NCBI GenBank assembly: GCA_964469905.1 | Contig: CAYXZW010000004.1 | Location: 59,038-123,037 of the forward strand | Direction: 5' to 3' | Origin: MVRV01 sp964469905 | Lineage (GTDB): Bacteria; Desulfobacterota; Syntrophia; Syntrophales; Smithellaceae | DNA: 64,000 nt | Shown: positions 45,943 to 53,907 of the stretch, piece after piece | Numbering within the stretch: position 1 is the stretch's first letter | How the letters are laid out: every line of letters begins with the position of its first letter | Program-made: the position numbers and the translations under genes | Notes under the pieces: generated by a model | The model's input: only the letters and a program-made list of their open reading frames with translations | Database searches by the model: none | What the model was told of the DNA's origin: nothing

Positions 45943-46796
45943 GGCAGTGTTTTTATTGTCACCGTGCTCTCATAAAAAGATTCCGCAGGCTTGCTTCCGG
46001 CCGTTTTTTCTTTCAGTTGTATACCGCGGGTTTTGACACCAACATCCTCAACATCTGTTTTTACTTCATAAACTGCGCCAGCTGTCTGAACATTAATTTT
46101 GCCCAATTCGGTGGAGCTGGCATAGACGAGAATTTTTTCTTCACCGAATGGCGGGCTCACTTCCAGCTCGAAACGGTCGTTGCCGGAAGGAATTTCGTAT
46201 ATAACTCCGCCGTTAAAATAGTTATCGCTGCGTGACGGGTTAGGCAGGAGCTGGAGAGATTCACCCTTGACATTCACATACAGCACGCGGGCATAAAATG
46301 GTTTATTGCCTTTTAAGAATATTTTAATCTGTTCTTTATTTTTATATTGTTTCTTATCCGTCCAGACTTTAACGGAAAGCGGCAGCGCCGGATCATCAGC
46401 CGCGGCCTGATTGGCCGCCAAACTGATCATTGCCTTTTCATCGGGAATAACTTCCGCTTTGATTTTTATCTTGTAGCAATCGCCGGAACGTTCGTCCTTA
46501 TACCAACCACGTTCTTTAATCTCGATTACCTTTACCGTTGCGTTGGAATATGCATCGACTACGTCTTTTTCCACCTGATAATCTTTAATTTTAGTTTCAC
46601 TTTTAACATAAGAGACCGCATATTCGACCGCAATGCGCTTGGCCTCGGCCATTGCAGAGACCTCCGTCTGTTTCCTGGATTTATCATCACCGGCACAGGA
46701 ATATCCTTCAGCTTCGGTTATTGTCGATTGGGCGGCATAGAGATTCTGGGAAAAAGTAAACAAGCAAAATATTACCGCAAGTATTATCCTGATCAT
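45939..46796 (-). CDS. Exported DUF4384 protein
   Basis: A 285-residue protein with a signal peptide (MIRIILAVIFCLFTFSQNLY, cleavage near YAA-QS). The C-terminal half is a DUF4384-type domain: SVKVWTDKKQYKNKEQIKIF, LLPNPSRSDNYF and GEEKILVYASSTELGKI. The N-terminal half is a helical/beta domain with two Cys. Proteins of this kind are envelope-associated and of unknown activity. It overlaps pyrD by 4 bases and the MBL gene by 4 bases. Confidence 0.8.
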   Translation of the reverse strand: MIRIILAVIFCLFTFSQNLYAAQSTITEAEGYSCAGDDKSRKQTEVSAMAEAKRIAVEYAVSYVKSETKIKDYQVEKDVVDAYSNATVKVIEIKERGWYKDERSGDCYKIKIKAEVIPDEKAMISLAANQAAADDPALPLSVKVWTDKKQYKNKEQIKIFLKGNKPFYARVLYVNVKGESLQLLPNPSRSDNYFNGGVIYEIPSGNDRFELEVSPPFGEEKILVYASSTELGKINVQTAGAVYEVKTDVEDVGVKTRGIQLKEKTAGSKPAESFYESTVTIKTLP

Positions 46797-47731
46797 GAAG
46801 AGCCTCCTTCTTTAAATGTCCCGATCATAGCATTAATATCTTTAATATTATTATTCTGAAGATAGTTCTGCATTCCTTCAATTATCTCCATTGTGGCGTA
46901 GGGATTGATAAAATTAGCAGTACCAACCTGTACTGCTTTTGCTCCCAGCAACAGAAATTCCAGAGCATCGCCCGCGTCCATGATTCCGCCAATGCCGATA
47001 ACAGGAATGGATACGCGCTTTATCACCTGCCAGACCATGCGCAGCGCAACCGGTTTAATTGCCGGGCCGGAAAGTCCACCTGTTATGTTTTTCAAATGCG
47101 GCGCTCTGTTTTTTAAATCAACAGACATACCGGTTAACGTGTTTATCAGGGACACGGCATCCGCTCCCGCTTTTTCTACCGCTACGGCGATCGCAGCAAT
47201 GTCTGTGACATTGGGAGTAAGTTTGATGATAACCGGCAGATCCGTTTCTTCCTTAACTTTACGCGTCACCTGAGCTGCAACTTCCGGATCGGCGCCAAAA
47301 CTTAAACCGCCTTTTTTTACATTGGGACAGGATACATTAACTTCGAGGGCGTGAACCCCTTTTGCAGCACTCAACTTTTTAGCTACCTTTTGATATTCGG
47401 CATAGGATTCACCATAGATATTGGCAATTACCGCCACATCATATTTTCTTAAATATGGCAGTTTTTCTTCGATAAAGACATCAACACCGATATTCTGCAA
47501 ACCTATGGCATTGAGCATGCCACCGGTGGTTTCCATAATCCGCGGCGGCGGGTTGCCCAAGCGGGGCTTAAGCGATAAACCTTTTACAACGATTGCCCCC
47601 AATTTGTTTAAATCTACATAATCGGCGTATTCTTCACCATAGCCGAACGTGCCGGATGCCGTCATGACGGGATTCTTCAGCCTGAGATTGCCTAATTGCA
47701 CCGCCATATTCGGAATTGTCTTTGTTTTCAT
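46793..47731 (-). CDS. pyrD: Dihydroorotate dehydrogenase B, catalytic subunit
   Basis: A protein of about 312 residues started at ATG 47731 (GGGAG upstream; a TTG three codons earlier is less likely). NPVMTASGTFGYG is the FMN-binding start, EVNVSCPNVKKGG carries the class 1B active-site Cys, and IIKLTPNVTD and GIGGIMDAGDALEFLLLGAK complete the barrel. It oxidises dihydroorotate to orotate in pyrimidine synthesis, passing electrons to PyrK. It directly follows pyrK. Confidence 0.96.
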   Translation of the reverse strand: MKTKTIPNMAVQLGNLRLKNPVMTASGTFGYGEEYADYVDLNKLGAIVVKGLSLKPRLGNPPPRIMETTGGMLNAIGLQNIGVDVFIEEKLPYLRKYDVAVIANIYGESYAEYQKVAKKLSAAKGVHALEVNVSCPNVKKGGLSFGADPEVAAQVTRKVKEETDLPVIIKLTPNVTDIAAIAVAVEKAGADAVSLINTLTGMSVDLKNRAPHLKNITGGLSGPAIKPVALRMVWQVIKRVSIPVIGIGGIMDAGDALEFLLLGAKAVQVGTANFINPYATMEIIEGMQNYLQNNNIKDINAMIGTFKEGGSS

Positions 47732-47740
47732 GTGCGCCAA

Positions 47741-48559
47741 CTACTCCCAGATAACATCTTCCAGATTAAACACCGGCCCATCCGAACAAACTCGTCTATA
47801 GGCAACATCGCCGGACTTGTCCTTGATGGCTACTGCACATCCCATGCAGGCTCCCGTTCCGCAAGCCATCCTCTCTTCGAGCGACACCTGGCAATGGAAA
47901 TCGGTTTTGCCGATTATTCCGGCAAGTGCTTTCAGCATCCCCTTGGGGCCACAGGCATAAACAACAGTATTTACAGGATTATATTTTTTAATATCATCGG
48001 CAAAAGCTTGAGTAACAAACGATTTGCGGCCCTTCGATCCATCATCAGTGCATATTTGCATATTGTAACAAAGCGAACTCAATTTATCCAAGCCGACAAT
48101 TTCTTTAGCAGTTTGCGCACCCAGGTAAAAGCTCATCCTCACTGGCTCAATACAGACGTTTTTAGACAAATATTGTGCCAGCAGTGATAAGGGAGCCACG
48201 CCAATACCGCCCGCAATAAAAACAATATTTTCTTTTTCCGGAAACACTGCATAGCTTCCACCCAAAGGACCATGAACTTCCACCTGTGACCCTTTGATTA
48301 AACCGGCCATTATTTGCGTTCCCTTGCCGACAATACGATAGAGAAGTTCCATTTCAGCTGATGATTTACTCCGGCGAAAAGAATAGATGCTGATTGGCCG
48401 GCCTAATAACGGTTCGGCGAGCCCGGCAATTCGAATCATCACAAACTGGCCAGGCGCAGGTTCGTCAAAAGCATCCGGCAATTTCACCTTCATCAGGAAA
48501 TAATTGGGCCTGATTTCTTCATTTTTCAGAATTTCACCGATATAAATATTTTTACCCAT
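47741..48559 (-). CDS. pyrK: Dihydroorotate dehydrogenase B, electron-transfer subunit
   Basis: A 272-residue protein of the ferredoxin-reductase type. The FAD-binding LGRPISIYSFRR lies near residue 55, the NAD-binding NIVFIAGGIGVAPLSLLAQY in the middle, and the C-terminal [2Fe-2S] loop is MACGTGACMGCAVAI plus a later RRVCSDGPVF. It passes electrons from PyrD to NAD+. It is the first gene of the pyrK-pyrD-DUF4384-MBL operon, and the palindromic repeat at 48605 lies upstream. Confidence 0.95.
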   Translation of the reverse strand: MGKNIYIGEILKNEEIRPNYFLMKVKLPDAFDEPAPGQFVMIRIAGLAEPLLGRPISIYSFRRSKSSAEMELLYRIVGKGTQIMAGLIKGSQVEVHGPLGGSYAVFPEKENIVFIAGGIGVAPLSLLAQYLSKNVCIEPVRMSFYLGAQTAKEIVGLDKLSSLCYNMQICTDDGSKGRKSFVTQAFADDIKKYNPVNTVVYACGPKGMLKALAGIIGKTDFHCQVSLEERMACGTGACMGCAVAIKDKSGDVAYRRVCSDGPVFNLEDVIWE

Positions 48560-48604
48560 CTTAACCTATAATAAATTCTAAAATATTCAAACAATTAACA
48601 AGGA

Positions 48605-48728
48605 CGACCGCGTAAAAAGCTCCATAGGCAAGGCGCGCAAGACCTTCGGAATGAGGCGTATCTTTGACATACGCCGCAATGACGAAAGGTTGCAGCGCAA
48701 CGCAGCATATGGACTTTTTACACGGTCG
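48605..48728. repeat. Palindromic intergenic repeat with ~21-bp inverted ends
   Basis: CGACCGCGTAAAAAGCTCCA (from 48605) and TATGGACTTTTTACACGGTC (to 48728) are imperfect inverted repeats enclosing AT/GC-mixed sequence with GCGTATCTTTGACATACGCC, itself a hairpin. It abuts the rimI stop codon. Likely a dispersed chromosomal repeat. Confidence 0.8.
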
Positions 48729-49199
48729 CTACACATCCGCCCACATTATTAATGCATCTTCCTGCGTATCGCTATAATAAAGCGGCCTTCTTCCTTTTAC
48801 TACAAAACCGCATTTCCGGTAAAGCTTTATTGCTTCTTCATTTGATTCACGGACTTCGAGCGTTTGAGTCTTCACTCCTGCCTGTCTGGATATTTCTTTC
48901 ATCACATTCATAAAACCATGCGCCAGCCCCTGCCTGCGAAATTCTTTTTTTACGGCCAGGTTATGTAAATGAGCTTCATCTGTAACTATCCAGAATATCA
49001 GATAACCGCCGATCATGCTTTTCTTGTCTGAAGATAATCTGGCGACAAGACATTGGGATTGCCTGACTTTAAGTTCATCGGCAAACATTCGCTCCGTCCA
49101 GGGCGATATAAATGACTCCTGCTCAATAGCCAGAATTTCCGGCAGATCATTTTTCCCCATCAAGTCAATGGTAACTGTAATGGCATCATCAGGACACAT
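48729..49199 (-). CDS. rimI: Ribosomal-protein-alanine N-acetyltransferase-like GNAT protein
   Basis: A GNAT enzyme of about 156 residues (ATG 49199). The acetyl-CoA site HLHNLAVKKEFRRQGLAHGF and the RimI-type ESFISPWTERMFADEL start and EVRESNEEAIKLYRKCGFVV end are clear. RimI acetylates the N-terminal Ala of ribosomal protein S18. Its start overlaps the end of the PTS IIC gene, so it is read with the PTS genes. The specific substrate is inferred from similarity. Confidence 0.88.
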   Translation of the reverse strand: MCPDDAITVTIDLMGKNDLPEILAIEQESFISPWTERMFADELKVRQSQCLVARLSSDKKSMIGGYLIFWIVTDEAHLHNLAVKKEFRRQGLAHGFMNVMKEISRQAGVKTQTLEVRESNEEAIKLYRKCGFVVKGRRPLYYSDTQEDALIMWADV

Positions 49200-49884
49200 A
49201 AAAATATTCCCAGGCAACAACCAGAATTAATAGTATCGCACAAAATATTGAAACGGCACCACGCAGTTTAATTGTATTAATCGCTACGGCAATTCCTAAC
49301 AAAGGCAGAAAATTGTAAATAAGCAAAAGCATATTCAGTATTGGCAAGCTAAGCTTTGGATAAATCCAGATGACCGCAGGAATTAAAATGATTTGCGCAA
49401 TTAACAGATATAATGCCGTGATTAAAAATACTTTTATTAAAGCCAAGTAATTTTTTTGTTCAATTGCTTTAATATTGCCTGTCTTCGCATCCTCGAGTGC
49501 CTCATCAGACATAGCATTATTGGATTTGATAATGAATATTTCCATATATTTGGCAATTATTCCCAAGGGTACGGCAAGCAGTATGGACAGAGCAATGAGC
49601 TCCCGATTTGATCCACCCAGATTTTGACCGGCCAGGACAGCAATGGATGTTGCCAATACAGCTACTATTGTATCGTTAGGAGGGATGTAAGTACCAACAG
49701 GAATGCGATCAATCCAGAAAAGTTCCACTAAAGCGCCAATAATCAAACCGGCATAAGGATTATCCAAGAGCAACCCGATAACCGGAGCAGCAACAACCGG
49801 TCGGGAAATCATGACCTGAATGAAGATTCGATCAAGACAAAAAAGGCCGCCGCAAAAAGATAATAAAATGATTTTCGTCAGCAA
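49189..49884 (-). CDS. Mannose-family PTS IIC-like membrane subunit
   Basis: A 231-residue protein with about six membrane helices. The N-terminal half (RPVVAAPVIGLLLDNPYAGL, then GALVELFWIDRIPVGTYIPP) is typical of EIIC of the mannose/sorbose family. It starts at TTG 49884 with a weak ribosome site. EIIC normally works with a IID subunit, which is not seen here, so transport function is uncertain. It follows IIB by 13 bases. Confidence 0.85.
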   Translation of the reverse strand: MLTKIILLSFCGGLFCLDRIFIQVMISRPVVAAPVIGLLLDNPYAGLIIGALVELFWIDRIPVGTYIPPNDTIVAVLATSIAVLAGQNLGGSNRELIALSILLAVPLGIIAKYMEIFIIKSNNAMSDEALEDAKTGNIKAIEQKNYLALIKVFLITALYLLIAQIILIPAVIWIYPKLSLPILNMLLLIYNFLPLLGIAVAINTIKLRGAVSIFCAILLILVVAWEYFYVS

Positions 49885-49897
49885 TAAAATACCACTT

Positions 49898-50413
49898 TTA
49901 TGGCGTTATTTCGCAATAATCTTTAAACACGTCTTTAACATTTACAGCCCGTTCCCGCGGGATACGTCTGATTCCTATCTCTACTCCATCATTCTCTAAT
50001 AGTTTCAGAAGATCTCTTATTTCATTATCACACAAGAAAACCGATGTGCCCTGACACAGTTTATAGTCTTCGTTATAAATATTACCGATGTTGAGTTTAT
50101 CGAAGTGAAAGCCCATATCGTATGCCCTGCAGGCATCCGCAACTGTGGCAAATAAAACAATCGTCTTTTTCACACCCTTGCCGCCATAGGTATAATTTCT
50201 GACAAAATCTTCGACCGAGGTGATGATCACTTCGATTTCGCTGGGAACTGCCATCCGGATTACTGTTTCACAATAGAAATCACTGGCAGCGCTGTCATTA
50301 ACAACTATGATGCACTGCGCCTTGATAAATGGCACCCATGCTTCCAGAATCTGACCGTGGACAAGCCTGTTGTCAATGCGAACTAAAGCTATATCATAGG
50401 CGCTGTCTGTCAA
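49898..50413 (-). CDS. Mannose-family PTS IIB subunit
   Basis: A 171-residue protein. RIDNRLVHGQILEAWVP contains the phosphorylated His (about residue 19), and the rest fits EIIB-Man. It takes a phosphoryl group from EIIA and passes it to sugar. It appears to start at TTG 50413, four bases after the IIA stop. Confidence 0.9.
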   Translation of the reverse strand: MTDSAYDIALVRIDNRLVHGQILEAWVPFIKAQCIIVVNDSAASDFYCETVIRMAVPSEIEVIITSVEDFVRNYTYGGKGVKKTIVLFATVADACRAYDMGFHFDKLNIGNIYNEDYKLCQGTSVFLCDNEIRDLLKLLENDGVEIGIRRIPRERAVNVKDVFKDYCEITP

Positions 50414-50417
50414 TTGA

Positions 50418-50828
50418 TCACCCGAGAGCTTTTTTACTTAATATTTCGCTGGCCAGAGAGATGTTCTTTTTACCGTATTCTTTAACCATACAGGCATATT
50501 CGTTTAAAGTCGTTTCAGCTTTTACGTCAGACAATTTCATCAACATCGGCAAATTAACCCCGGTAACTACTTCCACTTTTCCTTCTTTCAGGAACGATAG
50601 CGAGATATTAGAGGGTGTCCCGCCAAAAAGATCGGTAAGAATCAAAACCCCCTTACCTTTATCCAGTTTTTTTATGGCATTGCCGATTTCCTTTTTCAAA
50701 TCTTCAACACCTTTTGACTCATCTGTCGAAACATGCAGCACCCCGGTGAGAGGGCCCTTGATCAACTCAGCCGCTTTGATCAGTTCATTACCCAAACTAC
50801 CGTGCGTCGTTATAAGTACACCAATCAT
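50418..50828 (-). CDS. Mannose-family PTS IIA subunit
   Basis: A 136-residue protein starting MIGVLITTHGSLG at ATG 50828, with GGGAG upstream; His9 is the phosphorylation site. LILTDLFGGTPSNISLSF is the EIIA-Man signature. In deltaproteobacteria such incomplete mannose-type PTS sets may act in regulation rather than uptake. That is inference here because no EIID or sugar gene is adjacent. Confidence 0.92.
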   Translation of the reverse strand: MIGVLITTHGSLGNELIKAAELIKGPLTGVLHVSTDESKGVEDLKKEIGNAIKKLDKGKGVLILTDLFGGTPSNISLSFLKEGKVEVVTGVNLPMLMKLSDVKAETTLNEYACMVKEYGKKNISLASEILSKKALG

Positions 50829-51117
50829 TAATATCTCCCTTTTTAAAAGCGCCTGACCGATTCTTTTATGATACACGTCTTAATTGTGCAAATTTAAGGT
50901 GGTAAGCTAATGGATTGCCATATAATTGTCAAGAGTTATAACGATTAATTTAAGAACATTTTGCCAGAGCTATGTTTATCGTATCTACTAGTTATTATTG
51001 ATTTTTATAATTTATTTATCTGGCTGCAATACCTTAACGTATCAGTCATTCGTGCAAGACGGAAAACGCGCCTCCGGATAAGCGCTCATGATTTATTTAA
51101 CAATGATTAATTATCAT

Positions 51118-53907
51118 TTAAAGATCGATTGATAAAATATAATACTCGATCTTTCTTTGCGGATAAAGAGACTGCATAATGCGGGTATAGCGCTTAAGTT
51201 GCTCATCGTACTTTTGCTTGAGCCCACGCATTGAGCCGGATTTGTAATCAATGATTGTGATCAGATCATCGGATATGATCATTCTATCTACGATACCAAA
51301 ATTACTTCTGTCCGATATCTGCTGCTCTAAATAGAATTTCCCCGGCCGAAAAATTACATTCGTGACGTCGCTTCTTCGAACAAAACGAATCGCCGTATCG
51401 TAGTCCTCATCACTCAGCTCGCCGGCAGGTGGCAATTGCTCCTGATCAGCAACCTTTGCCAGCCAGCGATGCAGGCGTTCGCCGCGCATAATACCAGCCT
51501 TGATATAGGCAGATATCAGTGTCGGGTCAATCTCACCATAACTATCCGGTTCATCATTTTGCCTTTCCGGAACGTTACATTTTGTGATGCCTTCAGCCTC
51601 TTTGGCGAGCCGCGATGAAGAGCAAATATCTTTTTTTGCACCATCGGGCGCAAACTGCATGAATGTATTCAACACCGCCTGATGAACTTCCTTGTAGTTC
51701 TCATCTTTTTTCATGGGCAGAAATACCGTAAGCGTTTGTATAGCCCTTGTCGCGGCGACATAGAAAACATTTGCCTTCTCGCTGCGCAACCTTGTCAGAT
51801 TTGCTTCACGATTTTCAGCAATTTCACGGGCAATGGGCGCTTCGCTGGCCGCCCAGAAATCAATTTCTTTTCCGGAAAATTGCACATGGCATTTCTCGGA
51901 AGGAAGAATGAATGGCGGCTCTTTTTCTTCCTCGTTCCAGAAAATAAATACGTGCTTGAACTGCAGTCCTTTTGTTCCGTGGATGGTGTCGACTTTTATA
52001 TTGTCCCTGTTCTCCGCCTCCGGCACCTTCACGCTAAACCTTATCTTGAACATCCGCAACAGAAATGCGTCGGCGTCAACGCCGCCTGCACTGAAGAATT
52101 CCTGCGCCTCTTCCTGCCATATATCCAGTATTGTTGCCGGCAGTTTTCCGCGCAATAATTCTATCGCACAACTTACAGCCATTATTCCGCAAGGTCGGGG
52201 AAATTTCCGGGCAAACTCGGCCCGGATGTCCTCTATATTTCCGAACAGCTCCTTCCATAAGGGCGACTGCGCTACTGTTTTAGCAAATTGAGCATCACCT
52301 TCCCGGGAAAGAACACCTGTCAGAAAAAGCATTACTGCGACTCCATCCGGGGTCGAAAGAAGTTGCCTACCCTTGACTTCCGCAACACCGATACCGTCTT
52401 TGATAAGCTCCGCTGCTATCTTCTGGACATAGTTGTTGGTAGCGGCAAGCACTGCCATATCACCCCACGAACAGTCGTACTCCGACTTTTTCGCTTTCAA
52501 TACTTCCAGGATTGCCGGATAGAAAGGGGCTTCCGAATTGCCATCCTTGGCAAGCTGCACAAGACTCACCTCGGTTACACCATCAAATCCATCGTTTTTT
52601 TGAGGCGGCTTCTGTGTTTCCGATCGCTCTTTTCCCGTGAAGAGATTTCCCACCAGTTGATTAAAAAAAGATATCAAAAGCGGTGTGCTGCGGTAATTGT
52701 ATTCAAGCGATTCCTCTAATATTTCAGAACTTTCCAGATAGCTCCCAATCGCCTCTTCCAGCGCTTCGCGGTTGGCGCCACGCCACCCGTAAATCATCTG
52801 TTTCCAATCGCCCACAGCAAAGAAAGACCTTGCGCCACGTTCACCATGGCCGGATAAAATCTCGTCAATGAGGGGAAGCAATATCGCAATATCACCTTTC
52901 GAGGTATCCTGAAATTCGTCAATCAGCAGATGCTCCGTCCGGTCCAACCCAAGGGAAAAGTAGTTGCTCATGAGCTTCGGTCTTTCGATCGAAGCGATAC
53001 CGTCCAGAGCCAGGAGGGATTTGCGCACATCGGAGAAAAATATCAACCCCTTTTCCTTTTTCACCGCATCTGCGGCATCAAGATATATCTCGCAAATATA
53101 GGCAACTGCCAGCTCCCGGAGGAGAGCTTTGTTGATGGACAGCTTCTCGGCAGCATTTCTGTACTCCTGGAAAATTCCGTTAAGATCAGAGTACGGGCTC
53201 TTGTCCCAATCTATTTTTTTGCCCAGGCTTTTGTAGTTTTCCAGATCTGAATGGGTGGCGACTGTTTTGGAAATAAAACTGTCATAACCGGCCAGGGCAT
53301 TGATAACCCTGTTTTGAACATTACCGGGAGGAATAAATTCCGACAATGCCTTCGCCTTTTTACTCCAGGCATCAAGACTATTCTTTAACAGGCCATTCTC
53401 TTTAATAATATCATCAATATCTCCCAGCCTGTCCATATCCAGCAGACAGCGCTCGATAGTTTGTTCATCCGCAAGAGAACCCCTGAGTGTATCAATATCA
53501 GTTCTCAATATTCTGGCAGCGATTATGAGCTTATTTCCCTTGCCACAATGGATTAAACTATTGCGGAAGATGCTTTCTATCGCACCGGATAGTTCGATCT
53601 GGGCCTTCTCATCCGCCATCTCCGGCGCATAGCCGGATGCGGCATACAGCCGGTAAAAGAATGAATCAATCGTTGAATACCCTACCCTGCCCGCCTCCAT
53701 TACAAGGCTCAATCTGTCGAGCAGGGGTAACTCATTTTTTAGAGCTATCTTTTCCATGATCCGGGAGCGCATTTCCGCAGTGGCAGCCCGCGTAAACGTT
53801 AATGCAGAGATGAATTTTCCCCGGGAAGATATCCTGTCCAGCACCTCGCTGGTGAGCCTTGTTGTTTTTCCCGAACCTGCGGACGCTTTCAGAAGAATAT
53901 TTTGCAT
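51118..53907 (-). CDS. addA: AddA/RecB-like helicase-nuclease
   Basis: A 929-residue UvrD-family protein. Walker A is ASAGSGKTTRLTSEVLDR (residues about 8-25), SALTFTRAATAEMRSRI follows, the DEFQDTS box is near residue 332, and KVDTIHGTKGLQFKHVFIFW and YVAATRAIQTL are motifs V/VI. The C-terminal GIVDRMIISDDLITIIDYKS is the RecB-type nuclease core. With AddB it forms a recombination-repair helicase-nuclease that processes double-strand ends. Its start overlaps the AddB stop by one base (TAATG), so they are coupled. Confidence 0.88.
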   Translation of the reverse strand: MQNILLKASAGSGKTTRLTSEVLDRISSRGKFISALTFTRAATAEMRSRIMEKIALKNELPLLDRLSLVMEAGRVGYSTIDSFFYRLYAASGYAPEMADEKAQIELSGAIESIFRNSLIHCGKGNKLIIAARILRTDIDTLRGSLADEQTIERCLLDMDRLGDIDDIIKENGLLKNSLDAWSKKAKALSEFIPPGNVQNRVINALAGYDSFISKTVATHSDLENYKSLGKKIDWDKSPYSDLNGIFQEYRNAAEKLSINKALLRELAVAYICEIYLDAADAVKKEKGLIFFSDVRKSLLALDGIASIERPKLMSNYFSLGLDRTEHLLIDEFQDTSKGDIAILLPLIDEILSGHGERGARSFFAVGDWKQMIYGWRGANREALEEAIGSYLESSEILEESLEYNYRSTPLLISFFNQLVGNLFTGKERSETQKPPQKNDGFDGVTEVSLVQLAKDGNSEAPFYPAILEVLKAKKSEYDCSWGDMAVLAATNNYVQKIAAELIKDGIGVAEVKGRQLLSTPDGVAVMLFLTGVLSREGDAQFAKTVAQSPLWKELFGNIEDIRAEFARKFPRPCGIMAVSCAIELLRGKLPATILDIWQEEAQEFFSAGGVDADAFLLRMFKIRFSVKVPEAENRDNIKVDTIHGTKGLQFKHVFIFWNEEEKEPPFILPSEKCHVQFSGKEIDFWAASEAPIAREIAENREANLTRLRSEKANVFYVAATRAIQTLTVFLPMKKDENYKEVHQAVLNTFMQFAPDGAKKDICSSSRLAKEAEGITKCNVPERQNDEPDSYGEIDPTLISAYIKAGIMRGERLHRWLAKVADQEQLPPAGELSDEDYDTAIRFVRRSDVTNVIFRPGKFYLEQQISDRSNFGIVDRMIISDDLITIIDYKSGSMRGLKQKYDEQLKRYTRIMQSLYPQRKIEYYILSIDL

